A stretch of DNA of 26,616 bases from Bordetella parapertussis. GTDB taxonomy: Bacteria; Pseudomonadota; Gammaproteobacteria; Burkholderiales; Burkholderiaceae_C. Of this stretch, positions 5,811-13,567 are shown in pieces. Made by a program: the position numbers and the translations under genes. Positions within the stretch are counted from its first letter, which is position 1. The number at the start of each line of letters is the position of its first letter. The stretch spans positions 1-26,616 of the forward strand of contig CAMDAN010000024.1 in assembly GCA_945888535.1 (NCBI GenBank), given 5' to 3'. Below the pieces are notes generated by a model. That model did not search any database. It was not told the origin of the DNA and saw only the letters and a program-made list of their open reading frames with translations.

Positions 5811-6857
5811 TTTGTGTAGCGCTGTGCTGGTTGTGGTGTATTGCAGCGGAATTTTCTGATCGGGGAAAATAATTTCAGAGGCTCCGTACGCAGCCAGCGT
5901 GGCTTCGTGAAATCCACACACAATCAATTTCTTTTTTCCCGGGTAGGTGTTGATGTCGCCCACAGCGAAGATTCCGTGGGCACTGGTTTCAAAGGTCGAG
6001 GTATTGACCGGAAGCTGTTTACGCTCCATAGCTAATCCCCATTGACTGATCGGTCCCAATTTGGGCGAGAGGCCAAGGTAGGGGAGTAGGACGTCTAAGT
6101 TAACCGTGTGCGGCTTGTCCGATGTGTCCGTAACCTCCAAGCTCGTTAGGCGCTGGTTAACCGAACCGAATCCCGTGATTTGCCCAGCAATAAATTGAAC
6201 CGCGCCGGCAGAACGCAGTGCTTGGAACTTTGCAATAGTCTCCGTTTGGGCTTGGAATACGTCTCTTCGGTGAATCAGGGTCAACCGTTTGGCGACAGGC
6301 TCATTGGTCTCAGCATTGCCATGACAAAGCGCTATCGCCGCTTCTAAGGCGGCATCATCACCTCCCACAATGACTACCGACTTGCCTGCGGCAACCGCAA
6401 GGCTGGCGGCTTGGTAATGCAATTGGGTTCCGATAAAGGCTTCTAATCCTTCGACCTTCAAGGTGCGAGGTAAGAACGCGCCTACGCCGGCGGCAATAAA
6501 AAGTGTTTTGCTTAAAAAAACTTTGCCTAGTGAGGTTTGAACGCGGTAGCGTTGGTCCGTTTGTATTTCAATTGAATCGACCGTTTGGTGAAGATGAAAG
6601 TCTGGCTTAAAAGGCGCGGCTTGGGCTAGCAAACGTTCTACGAGCTCGCGCCCAGAACAGACGCTTAAGGCTGGAATATCGTAAATTGGCTTATCGGCGT
6701 AGAGTTCTATGCATTGCCCCCCTGCATGGGAGAGGGCATCGATGACGTGGGCATGAATGCCCAGCAAACCCAATTCAAAAACTTGAAACAAACCGACAGG
6801 GCCTGCACCGATGATGAGAGCATCGGTTTCAACAGGGCTTTGCATGGTTTGTGTCAT
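5784..6857 (-). CDS. Ferredoxin--NADP reductase, thioredoxin-reductase-like type
   Basis: This 357-aa flavoprotein would move electrons between NADPH and ferredoxin using FAD. The FAD-binding G-A-G-P-V-G lies at 17-22, G-G-Q-C-I-E-L-Y at 46-53, and a second nucleotide-binding segment V-I-V-G-G-D-D-A-A at about 162-170. The C-terminal G-I-F-A-V-G-D-I motif closes the FAD site. The Cys-X-X-Cys pair of true thioredoxin reductase is absent, which separates this type (EC 1.18.1.2) from TrxB. It starts 14 bp after fdxA on the same strand, so the two are probably one operon and redox partners. The usual Ser of the second G-G-x-D-S-A motif is Ala here. The start has a weak ribosome binding site, and coupling to fdxA is likely. 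Confidence 0.88.
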   Translation of the reverse strand: MTQTMQSPVETDALIIGAGPVGLFQVFELGLLGIHAHVIDALSHAGGQCIELYADKPIYDIPALSVCSGRELVERLLAQAAPFKPDFHLHQTVDSIEIQTDQRYRVQTSLGKVFLSKTLFIAAGVGAFLPRTLKVEGLEAFIGTQLHYQAASLAVAAGKSVVIVGGDDAALEAAIALCHGNAETNEPVAKRLTLIHRRDVFQAQTETIAKFQALRSAGAVQFIAGQITGFGSVNQRLTSLEVTDTSDKPHTVNLDVLLPYLGLSPKLGPISQWGLAMERKQLPVNTSTFETSAHGIFAVGDINTYPGKKKLIVCGFHEATLAAYGASEIIFPDQKIPLQYTTTSTALHKLLGVASEP

Positions 6858-6871
6858 GCGGCTAGTCGCAG

Positions 6872-7201
6872 TTAGCGGATCAGCTGCGAAAGCTTATCGA
6901 TTTTGTCTTTCCATTCTTCTGCGTCAGGCAAGGGCGCTTTGCGCTTGGTGATGCTTTTCCAGCTGGAAAGCTTAGCCAGTTCGGCGTTTAACGCGGTCAT
7001 GTGCTTTTGGTCGTGGGGCACGTCTTCTTCAGCGTAAATGGCGTTGACCGGGCATTCAGGGATACAAACTGCACAGTCAATGCACTCATCGGGGTCGATC
7101 GTCAAAAAGTTGGGGCCTTCGCGAAAACAGTCTACGGGGCAGACATCGACGCAGTCGGTGTATTTGCATTTGATACAGGCTTCGGTAACGGTATGGGTCA
7201 T
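6872..7201 (-). CDS. fdxA: 7Fe ferredoxin FdxA
   Basis: This 109-aa ferredoxin carries one [3Fe-4S] and one [4Fe-4S] cluster and acts as a soluble electron carrier. By comparison with Azotobacter FdI, Cys9, Cys17 and Cys50 would hold the 3Fe cluster and Cys21, Cys40, Cys43 and Cys46 the 4Fe cluster; Cys12 and Cys25 are extra. The motifs C-I-K-C-K-Y-T-D-C and C-I-D-C-A-V-C are intact, and the C-terminal P-L-P-D-A-E-E-W is typical of the family. The ATG at 7201 is fixed by the conserved N-terminus, though no strong ribosome binding site precedes it. It is the first gene of a two-gene unit with the ferredoxin reductase 14 bp downstream. The length is normal for the family. Confidence 0.96.
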   Translation of the reverse strand: MTHTVTEACIKCKYTDCVDVCPVDCFREGPNFLTIDPDECIDCAVCIPECPVNAIYAEEDVPHDQKHMTALNAELAKLSSWKSITKRKAPLPDAEEWKDKIDKLSQLIR

Positions 7202-7273
7202 TCTGGATTCTTAAGTTTTTTCGCGAAACCGTGATTTTATTGGCTTTTACTCAAAGCACCTGCACATAAAGAA

Positions 7274-7299
7274 AAAGGGCTGGTTAAAACCAGCCCTTT
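7274..7299 (-). terminator. Intrinsic terminator of the histone-like gene
   Basis: AAAGGGCTGG (7274-7283) and CCAGCCCTTT (7290-7299) form a perfect 10-bp stem. On the minus strand a run of T follows directly (TTTTTC). It lies 21 bp beyond the stop of the histone-like SWIB gene and separates it from fdxA. Confidence 0.9.
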
Positions 7300-7320
7300 G
7301 TCGAAATAGGCGGGTTTCGA

Positions 7321-7701
7321 TTATTTCAAGTGCTTGCCAATCAGGCCAGCCATTTCGAACATGGTGACTTGGGCTTTGCCAAACACTTCTTTCAGTTTTG
7401 CGTCTGAATTGATGTTGCGTTTGTTGACGGAGTCTTGCAGATTATTTTTCTTGATGTAAACCCACAACTTGCTGACCACTTCGGTACGTGGCAATGGGTT
7501 TGAACCCACAACCGCAGCTAAAGCAGCGCTAGGTGTCAAGGGCTTCATAAACGCAGCATTCACAGCGCGTTTTTTTGCAGGCGCTTTTTTAGCGACTACT
7601 TTTTTAGCAGGAGCCGCTTTTTTGGCTGCTACTTTTTTCGCAGGAGCTGCCTTCTTTGCTGGAGCCGCTTTTTTTGCCGGTGCTTTTTTTGCAGTTGCCA
7701 T
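7321..7701 (-). CDS. Histone H1-like tail fused to a SWIB/MDM2 domain
   Basis: The 126-aa product has a tail of about 45 residues built from repeats of A-P-A-K-K and A-K-K, very like the C-terminal tail of histone H1. A SWIB/MDM2-type domain follows (about 50-126, with P-L-P-R-T-E-V-V-S-K-L-W and N-K-R-N-I-N-S-D). The tail should bind DNA without sequence specificity; SWIB is otherwise known from chromatin-remodelling complexes, and the combination is known in betaproteobacteria and chlamydiae. I infer a nucleoid-associated role. The ATG at 7701 is chosen over an in-frame TTG at 7707 because AAGGA lies 9 nt before the ATG and only 3 nt before the TTG. It is followed by its own terminator and is monocistronic. 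Confidence 0.88.
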   Translation of the reverse strand: MATAKKAPAKKAAPAKKAAPAKKVAAKKAAPAKKVVAKKAPAKKRAVNAAFMKPLTPSAALAAVVGSNPLPRTEVVSKLWVYIKKNNLQDSVNKRNINSDAKLKEVFGKAQVTMFEMAGLIGKHLK

Positions 7702-7887
7702 AATCAATTGTCCTTCTTGAAGTTAATAGATCACCAGTGAATTACTTCTTAACTGGTAGGCCGAATGCTACTGGAGAAAGCGGGGGTTTCCAAGCGGGAA
7801 AACGCTTTTTTCATTGGTAAATTGCATATTTTTTGAAGAACATCGCAAAATAGGCCTCTTTTTTTGACTCCTCCAGGAATCTATTTT

Positions 7888-8409
7888 ATGAACCCAGACT
7901 TTTCAACGTGTGACCTATGTGATGCGCAAAGGGCCGATACCAGTGGGAATTTTCGGGTTCTCGCTCCGGTTTTTAAAGACTTTGGAGGCGTCCAAAAATT
8001 CTGTGGCCCCGTGGATACGGTGAAATGCTTCGAAGACAACAGCCTTGTTAAAGCGGCGGTGGATTCGCCCGGTTGGCTCGAGACAAGCGCTGGCCGTGTC
8101 GCCAAGGTCCTGGTAGTGGATGGCGGCGGCTCTTTGTGCAAAGCTCTTTTGGGCGGCAACTTGGCAGCCGCTGCGTCGCGTAATGGATGGGCGGGGGTGG
8201 TGGTTGATGGTTGTGTTCGGGATCTAGAAGAATTGGAGAAAGTCAATGTAGGCATTCGGGCTTTAGCCGCTATGCCCATGCCTACTGACAAACGCAACGA
8301 AGGTCAAAGCCAAATCCCAGTCCGCATTCAAGGCACCTGGGTTCGTCCGGGGGATTGGTTGTATGCGGATGCGGATGGAGTCGTGGTCAGTGCGAATCCG
8401 CTGATCTAA
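7888..8409 (+). CDS. rraA: RraA-family protein (HMG/CHA-aldolase type or RNase E regulator)
   Basis: This 173-aa protein has the RraA fold signature: V-V-D-G-G-G-S-L-C-K-A-L-L-G-G-N-L followed by G-V-V-V-D-G-C-V-R-D, where the Gly-rich loop and the Arg-Asp pair form the substrate and metal pocket of the family. Members either cleave 4-hydroxy-4-methyl-2-oxoglutarate and oxaloacetate or, like E. coli RraA, inhibit RNase E; sequence alone does not separate these. The ATG at 7888 follows CAGGA with 9-nt spacing and gives the usual N-terminus; the upstream TTG at 7864 lacks a matching site. The last four bases overlap the end of the convergent EamA transporter gene. Confidence 0.88.
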   Translation: MNPDFSTCDLCDAQRADTSGNFRVLAPVFKDFGGVQKFCGPVDTVKCFEDNSLVKAAVDSPGWLETSAGRVAKVLVVDGGGSLCKALLGGNLAAAASRNGWAGVVVDGCVRDLEELEKVNVGIRALAAMPMPTDKRNEGQSQIPVRIQGTWVRPGDWLYADADGVVVSANPLI

Positions 8410-9344
8410 GAAAGGACTGACTTTTTGCTCGGAGCAGTCGCTAATAAGAGACCCAGCAAAGCAATGGCAAAAGCGATGGCCTGCATTAGAGTGAAGTCTT
8501 CGCCTAAGAAAACGATGCCAACCACCGCAGCAGAGATGGGCAGCATGACGCTGAAAATCCCTGCTTTGGCAGCAGGAATCGTCTTGAGGCCTGTCATCCA
8601 GAGCCATACGGTCCACACACTGGCCGCAAGGGCGTAAAACAAGAGCAACATCCAAGACGACCCGTGAACGGCTCCAAAGTCGAAGGACAGGGCGTAGTAA
8701 ATGCCAGCGGGGGTCATCAACACAAAGCCAAAGAGGTTAATGATGGAAGCAATGCGTTTAGGGCTGATGTTTGCCGTCAGTCTTTTCCCAATCACGATGT
8801 AAGCGGCCTCGCAAACTACGGCCCCAAACACCAATAAATTGCCGATCATCGCGTTGTTAACCTCACCTTCGCTAGGCGATAAAGAGGCAGTGAGAGCATC
8901 CACCGGATGTTTCGCCAAAGACAATAAAGCAATGCCGATAGCAGCACAAGCGATAGACAGCCAAATACGCAAGCCCATGCGCTCATTAAGGAAATACCAG
9001 CTCATGAGCGCCGAGACAGCCGGGATGGCTGCCAAGATGACTCCCGCAGACACCGCGCTGGTCATGCTGACACCAAAGAGCATGCAAATCGAAAAAAGGA
9101 AATTCCCAAGGAAAGACTCTAAAAACAACAGTCCCTTCGTCCTTTGATCTAGAGGGAGTTCAGAGCTGGGTTTCTTTAACCACCCCGCCATCGCGATAGC
9201 CGCTATACCAAAACGCAACCAAGCCAATAAAAAGACGGGGAGGGCGGCCACCAGGGGTTTTGAGAGAGCGACGTAGGAGCCAACGAGGGTCATACTGAGC
9301 GCCAAACAGCCATACGCCAAGCTGCGTTGTTGAATATTTTCCAA
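8406..9344 (-). CDS. EamA/DMT-superfamily inner-membrane transporter
   Basis: The 312-aa product is very hydrophobic, with about ten membrane segments in two EamA repeats (about 5-145 and 165-305), the pattern of drug/metabolite transporters such as RhaT or YdcZ relatives. An internal polar loop with S-P-S-E-G-E-V lies near the repeat boundary. The substrate cannot be told. The frame starts with TTG at 9344, which puts ten residues before the first membrane segment as is usual; the next ATG, at codon 18, would cut into that segment. No clear ribosome binding site is seen, so the start is uncertain. The gene is convergent with rraA, overlapping it by 4 bp, and divergent from potF. Confidence 0.85.
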   Translation of the reverse strand: MENIQQRSLAYGCLALSMTLVGSYVALSKPLVAALPVFLLAWLRFGIAAIAMAGWLKKPSSELPLDQRTKGLLFLESFLGNFLFSICMLFGVSMTSAVSAGVILAAIPAVSALMSWYFLNERMGLRIWLSIACAAIGIALLSLAKHPVDALTASLSPSEGEVNNAMIGNLLVFGAVVCEAAYIVIGKRLTANISPKRIASIINLFGFVLMTPAGIYYALSFDFGAVHGSSWMLLLFYALAASVWTVWLWMTGLKTIPAAKAGIFSVMLPISAAVVGIVFLGEDFTLMQAIAFAIALLGLLLATAPSKKSVLS

Positions 9345-9418
9345 AATCGGGGAGGGGATTGGGTGATGAATAAGACGGTAATTATTGTCTAAGATCGCCG
9401 GTTAGGCCGCTACGCTTT

Positions 9419-9424
9419 TATAAT
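9419..9424 (+). promoter_or_regulatory. Possible -10 element for potF
   Basis: TATAAT at 9419-9424 is a perfect -10 hexamer 73 bp before the potF ATG. No good -35 is found at 16-18 bp upstream, so the promoter may be activator-dependent or the match may be chance. Confidence 0.35.
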
Positions 9425-9496
9425 TTCTGTGGACTATATTGCTAGCCTTGTTTCATGGTCGGCCCCTTTTTTTATTCCTGACGGAGATTTTCGATA

Positions 9497-10630
9497 ATGA
9501 AAAAATACATTTGGACTGCGTTGGTTTCCACTTTAGTGCTTGCTGCTTGCGGCAAAAAAGAAGAGGCGCCGGCGGTCGCCGCAAGTGCCTCAGCTCCGGC
9601 TGAAGAAAAAGTTCTCAACATTTACAACTGGCCAGACTATGTGCCAGAGGGCATGATTGCTGCTTTTGAAAAAGAGACAGGGATCAAGGTCAATTACGAC
9701 ACCTTTGAAACCAACGAGGCTTTGAATGCCAAATTGGTTGCTGGCAATACAGGCTACGACATCGTAGTTCCTGGAACAGCCTTCAGCCCTTCACAAACTG
9801 AAGCGGGCTTCTTCCAGCCTTTAGACCGCAGCAAGCTGAAAAATTACGGTAATTTAGATCCTGTCATCATGAACAGCCTGACCAAGGCGGATCCAGGAAA
9901 CAAGCATTTGGTTCCATGGGCCTGGGGTTTTACGACCGTTGGCATCAACCGCACCAAGGTTGAAAAAGCATTGGGCAAAATGGCGATGCCTGAAAACGCT
10001 TGGGATTTGGTTTTCAAACCCGAGTACACCTCTAAACTGAAGTCTTGTGGCATTGCCTATTTAGACTCGCCGACAGAAATTTTGCCTGCAGCGCTTCACT
10101 ACATTGGTAAAGACGCTTACTCCAATGATCCTGCCAACTACAAAGCCGCCGCAGACATGTTGGGCAAAGTACGCAAAGACATTCGCCTATTCAGCGCCAC
10201 CATGATCGATGATATTTCGGGTGGCAAGGCGTGTGCTGTGGTGGGTTGGTCTGGCGATATCAACATCGCGGCAGCTCGCGCAAAAGAAAACGGCTCTAAA
10301 GACGTCATCGAAGCGCTTTTGCCAAGCACGGGCGCTTTGATTTTCTTTGACACGATGGCGATTACGCAAGATGCCAAGCACCCCAACAATGCGCTTGCCT
10401 TTATTGACTTTTACCTACGCGCAGAAAACGGCGCACTTGTCTCGAATGAGATGAGCTACCCCACTGCCAATAAAGCAGCTTTGGAAAAAATGAAACCGGA
10501 AGTTTCCGGAAATAAAACCATCTTCTTAGACCCTGAGTACGCCAAGAAAATGGTCGCACCCGGTAAGTTTTCTAACGAAGGACGTGAAGCGCTGGCAAAC
10601 GCTTACAACGCGTTCAAAAAAGGCAAGTAA
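9497..10630 (+). CDS. potF: Polyamine ABC importer, substrate-binding lipoprotein (PotF/PotD type)
   Basis: This 377-aa protein would bind putrescine or spermidine outside the inner membrane and hand it to the PotGHI transporter. The N-terminus is a lipoprotein signal with lipobox L-A-A-C (Cys18), followed by an Ala/Glu/Pro linker to about residue 37. The mature domain begins L-N-I-Y-N-W-P-D-Y, the hallmark start of PotD/PotF proteins, and carries F-E-T-N-E-A-L and Y-D-I-V-V-P-G. GGAG lies 11 nt before the ATG. It heads the cluster, but a strong terminator follows its stop, which should give more binding protein than transporter. Lipid anchoring is unusual compared with soluble E. coli PotF. 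Polyamine specificity is inferred from family and neighbours. Confidence 0.92.
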   Translation: MKKYIWTALVSTLVLAACGKKEEAPAVAASASAPAEEKVLNIYNWPDYVPEGMIAAFEKETGIKVNYDTFETNEALNAKLVAGNTGYDIVVPGTAFSPSQTEAGFFQPLDRSKLKNYGNLDPVIMNSLTKADPGNKHLVPWAWGFTTVGINRTKVEKALGKMAMPENAWDLVFKPEYTSKLKSCGIAYLDSPTEILPAALHYIGKDAYSNDPANYKAAADMLGKVRKDIRLFSATMIDDISGGKACAVVGWSGDINIAAARAKENGSKDVIEALLPSTGALIFFDTMAITQDAKHPNNALAFIDFYLRAENGALVSNEMSYPTANKAALEKMKPEVSGNKTIFLDPEYAKKMVAPGKFSNEGREALANAYNAFKKGK

Positions 10631-10647
10631 GTTGAATTGAGAACCTG

Positions 10648-10685
10648 AAAAGGGCTGTTTGTACGTTTGTATAAACAGCCCTTTT
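10648..10685 (+). terminator. Strong intrinsic terminator between potF and potG
   Basis: AAAGGGCTGTTT (10649-10660) pairs perfectly with AAACAGCCCTTT (10673-10684). One more A-T pair can form outside and four further pairs inside, leaving a 4-nt loop. A run of five T follows (10682-10686). It starts 17 bp after the potF stop, so potGHI expression must come from read-through or its own promoter. Confidence 0.9.
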
Positions 10686-10722
10686 TAATGGAGTTGCTCC
10701 CTTAAAGTAGGAAACAAAAAGC

Positions 10723-11823
10723 ATGTTGGATGAAACTGGGCAATCCGGTTACCTGGTGACAGAGAAGTTAGTCAAACGATTTGATGACGCGCTTGCGGTG
10801 GATGATGTGACTTTATCCGTGGCAAAAGGCGAGATATTTGCATTGTTGGGAAGTTCAGGGTGCGGTAAATCGACCTTGCTGCGCATGCTTGCAGGATTTG
10901 AATCCCCCACATCAGGACGCATCCTGTTGGGCGGGCAAGACATCGCATCATTTGCGCCTTACCAGCGTCCTATCAATATGATGTTTCAGTCGTATGCGCT
11001 TTTCCCTCATCTTGATATTTGGGAAAACGTTGCATTTGGCTTGAAACGCGAGGGCTTACCGCGAGATGAAATCTCGAGGCGTGTGGGGGAAATGTTGGAC
11101 TTGGTTCAGCTCAATGCCTTTGCCAAACGCAAACCCCATCAGCTTTCCGGCGGTCAGCAGCAACGGGTTGCTTTAGCCCGCAGTTTGGCCAAACGGCCCC
11201 AGCTTTTATTGCTGGACGAGCCTTTAGGCGCACTAGATAAAAAGTTGCGTGAACAAACCCAGTTTGAGTTAGTCAACATCATTGAAAAAGTCGGCGTCAC
11301 CTGCGTGATGGTGACGCATGACCAAGAAGAGGCCATGACGATGGCAGGCCGTATCGCGGTGATGAGCAAAGGCCGCGTACTACAAGTGGGCTCCCCAGAG
11401 GAAATTTACGAGCATCCAGCGAACCGTTTTGTGGCGGACTTTATTGGCAGTGTGAACTTGATCGATGGAACGTTGACCGTTGATGCGCCGGACCACTGTG
11501 TGGTGGAAACGCCTTTAGGACTGATTCAAGTCGGCCACGGTTTGAGCGGCGCACTCCATATGCCGGTGACTTTAGCCATTCGCCCTGAAAAGATCGAGAT
11601 TAGTAAAGAGCGTCCGTCCGTTCATTTCAATGTGTTTACGGGCAAGGTCAAAGAAATCGCTTATTTTGGTTCTTACAACACGTTTATCGTTGCAGCCAGC
11701 GACGGCAGACGCATCAAAATCATGGAGGCGAATACGTCACACCAAGAGCTCAGTGATATCACCTGGGATGACGATATTTTCTTTTGGTGGGATGACCGTG
11801 CTGGAGTTGTTTTGCGTGCTTAA
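10723..11823 (+). CDS. potG: Polyamine ABC importer, ATP-binding protein
   Basis: This 366-aa ATPase would power polyamine import at the inner face of the membrane. Walker A G-S-S-G-C-G-K-S-T is at 43-51, the Q-loop Gln at 89, the signature L-S-G-G-Q at 141-145, Walker B L-L-L-L-D-E-P at 161-167 and the H-loop His at 199. A C-terminal TOBE-type domain (about 285-360) follows, as in PotA/PotG. All catalytic residues are present. An AGGA lies upstream of the ATG. It starts 92 bp after potF, beyond the terminator, and its last 8 bases overlap the start of potH, so potG and potH are translationally linked. Confidence 0.95.
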   Translation: MLDETGQSGYLVTEKLVKRFDDALAVDDVTLSVAKGEIFALLGSSGCGKSTLLRMLAGFESPTSGRILLGGQDIASFAPYQRPINMMFQSYALFPHLDIWENVAFGLKREGLPRDEISRRVGEMLDLVQLNAFAKRKPHQLSGGQQQRVALARSLAKRPQLLLLDEPLGALDKKLREQTQFELVNIIEKVGVTCVMVTHDQEEAMTMAGRIAVMSKGRVLQVGSPEEIYEHPANRFVADFIGSVNLIDGTLTVDAPDHCVVETPLGLIQVGHGLSGALHMPVTLAIRPEKIEISKERPSVHFNVFTGKVKEIAYFGSYNTFIVAASDGRRIKIMEANTSHQELSDITWDDDIFFWWDDRAGVVLRA

Positions 11824-12733
11824 GACGACATTCTTTGGCCGGCGTTGGGTGATTGGCGTGCCCTATGCGTGGGTGATCGCTTTTTTCTTGCTCCCATTTT
11901 TGATTCTGCTCTACATCAGCTTCGTGGACATGGGGACGGATATCCACCCTTTTAAACCGCTGTGGGACGCTCAAAAAGGCGTTTTGAGTTTGAAGTATGA
12001 GAACTACGGCTCTATCTTTCGAAACAACGAAGGCGGGGGTCTCTTTCAGACCTTGTATGTAGAGGCCTACTTGCGCTCTATTGCGTATGCGTTTTGCACG
12101 GCGGTGCTGTGCCTTGTGATTGGCTATCCCTTTGCTTACTTTATTGCTAGGTCCCAAGAAAGATACCGGCCGGGTCTCTTGATGATGGTCATGCTTCCGT
12201 TTTGGACGTCGTTTCTTCTGCGCATTTACGCGTGGAAAGGCATTCTGGCGGACCAAGGCGTTGTGAACCAAAGCCTCATGTTCTTGGGGTTGACTGATCA
12301 GCCTATTCAAATGCTGTACACGAGCGTCTCTATGTTGGTGGGGATGACCTATGTGTATTTGCCGTTCATGGTCTTGCCCTTGTACGCCAACCTGGTGAAG
12401 ATGGACTTTCGATTGCTGGAAGCGGCACACGATTTAGGGGCCTCGCCTTGGCGGGCTTTTTGGTTGATCACTGTCCCGCTTTCCAAAGCCGGAATTGTGG
12501 CGGGGTTTATGTTGGTATTTATTCCAGCCGTAGGAGAGTTTGTGATCCCTTCGCTGCTTGGAGGCCCAGAAAATATCATGATTGGGCGCGTTGTATGGGA
12601 CGAGATGTTTACCAGCAACAACTGGCCCCGCGCCAGCGCTTTGGCCGTGACCATGATCGGCTTGATTATTATTCCCTTGGTTATTTACTACCACGCCGCT
12701 GCAGCTTCTTCCTTAGAAAAAGAGGGGCGCTAA
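11816..12733 (+). CDS. potH: Polyamine ABC importer, permease subunit PotH
   Basis: This is the first of two membrane subunits that form the import channel. About six membrane segments are visible, beginning G-V-P-Y-A-W-V-I-A-F-F-L-L-P. The EAA loop that docks to the ATPase is present as E-A-A-H-D-L-G-A-S-P (about residues 202-211). I chose the GTG at 11816 because GGAG lies 9 nt before it and the resulting 305-aa length fits the family. An ATG at 11792 in the same frame is possible but has its purine-rich stretch too close. The gene overlaps the end of potG by 8 bp and is followed by potI after 6 bp. Confidence 0.92.
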   Translation: MLKTTFFGRRWVIGVPYAWVIAFFLLPFLILLYISFVDMGTDIHPFKPLWDAQKGVLSLKYENYGSIFRNNEGGGLFQTLYVEAYLRSIAYAFCTAVLCLVIGYPFAYFIARSQERYRPGLLMMVMLPFWTSFLLRIYAWKGILADQGVVNQSLMFLGLTDQPIQMLYTSVSMLVGMTYVYLPFMVLPLYANLVKMDFRLLEAAHDLGASPWRAFWLITVPLSKAGIVAGFMLVFIPAVGEFVIPSLLGGPENIMIGRVVWDEMFTSNNWPRASALAVTMIGLIIIPLVIYYHAAAASSLEKEGR

Positions 12734-12739
12734 ACAGCT

Positions 12740-13567
12740 ATGAAACCTTTTTTCCAAAAAAATATCGGGGCCATTTGGATGGCATTGGTCTTTCTTTTTT
12801 TATACGCGCCTTTGATGTTCATGGTGCTTTTCTCTTTTAACAGCACCCGCCAAGACGCACGTTTTACGGGGTTCTCACTGCGTTGGTACGAGGCATTGGC
12901 AAAAGACAGTAAGATCGTGGAAGCCTTTTGGCTGTCCATTAAGGTGGCAACTATCACGGGTGTGCTTTCGGCCGTTTTAGGGACGTTTGCCGCTTTCGTT
13001 CTTGTTCGCTATCAGAAGTTTATTGGCCGGACAATTTTTTCTGGCATGGTCAATGCGCCTTTGGTTATGCCGGAGGTGGTGATTGGTTTGTCTTTGCTTT
13101 TGCTGATGGTGGGAATTCAAAATGCATTTGGTTGGCCCGAGCGAGGAATGCTCACCATCGTTTTAGGCCATACCTTGCTGGGTATGGCGTATGCCTTAGT
13201 CGTTGTTCAGTCGCGTTTACTCGAAGTGGATAGATCGCTGGAAGAGGCAGCGATGGATCTTGGCGCTCGGCCGATCCAAGTTTTCTTTTTAGTTACCTTA
13301 CCCAATATTGCCCCAGCTATTTTGGCGGCGTTCTTGTTGTCTTTCACGCTCTCATTTGATGACGTTGTGATCTCAGAATTTTTATCGGGCCCCGGGGTCA
13401 ATACGCTACCCCAAGTTATTTTTAGCTACGCCCGCCGCGGCATCAACCCAACGATTTATGCGGCTGCGACTCTTTTGATAACTACCGTCACCATCGCGAT
13501 CGTCGTTTATAGCGTGTGGGTTGCACGACAAACGCGGCGTCGCGCAAGAGAAACTTTCTCAAACTAA
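12740..13567 (+). CDS. potI: Polyamine ABC importer, permease subunit PotI
   Basis: This 275-aa membrane protein is the second channel subunit. About six membrane segments are visible, with the N-terminal L-Y-A-P-L-M-F-M-V-L-F-S-F-N typical of PotC/PotI. The EAA loop is E-E-A-A-M-D-L-G-A-R-P (about residues 165-175). The C-terminus is a short basic tail (R-R-R-A-R), expected to face the cytoplasm. It begins 6 bp after potH; a purine-rich stretch within the end of potH serves as the ribosome binding site. It is the last gene of the potFGHI cluster; no convincing terminator follows. Confidence 0.93.
   Translation: MKPFFQKNIGAIWMALVFLFLYAPLMFMVLFSFNSTRQDARFTGFSLRWYEALAKDSKIVEAFWLSIKVATITGVLSAVLGTFAAFVLVRYQKFIGRTIFSGMVNAPLVMPEVVIGLSLLLLMVGIQNAFGWPERGMLTIVLGHTLLGMAYALVVVQSRLLEVDRSLEEAAMDLGARPIQVFFLVTLPNIAPAILAAFLLSFTLSFDDVVISEFLSGPGVNTLPQVIFSYARRGINPTIYAAATLLITTVTIAIVVYSVWVARQTRRRARETFSN

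Noticed and set aside
7469..7720. Ala/Phe-rich 83-codon frame resembling a membrane peptide
   Set aside because: It is the complement of the Lys/Ala repeats of the histone-like gene; hydrophobicity is a by-product of those codons.
7792..7811. AAGCG-GGAAAA-CGCTT followed by T run on the plus strand
   Set aside because: The stem is only 5 bp and no plus-strand gene lies upstream that it could terminate.
11759..12430. Long antisense open frame (223 codons) over potH
   Set aside because: It lies opposite potG/potH, has no ribosome binding site, and its product is a basic low-complexity sequence typical of an antisense shadow.
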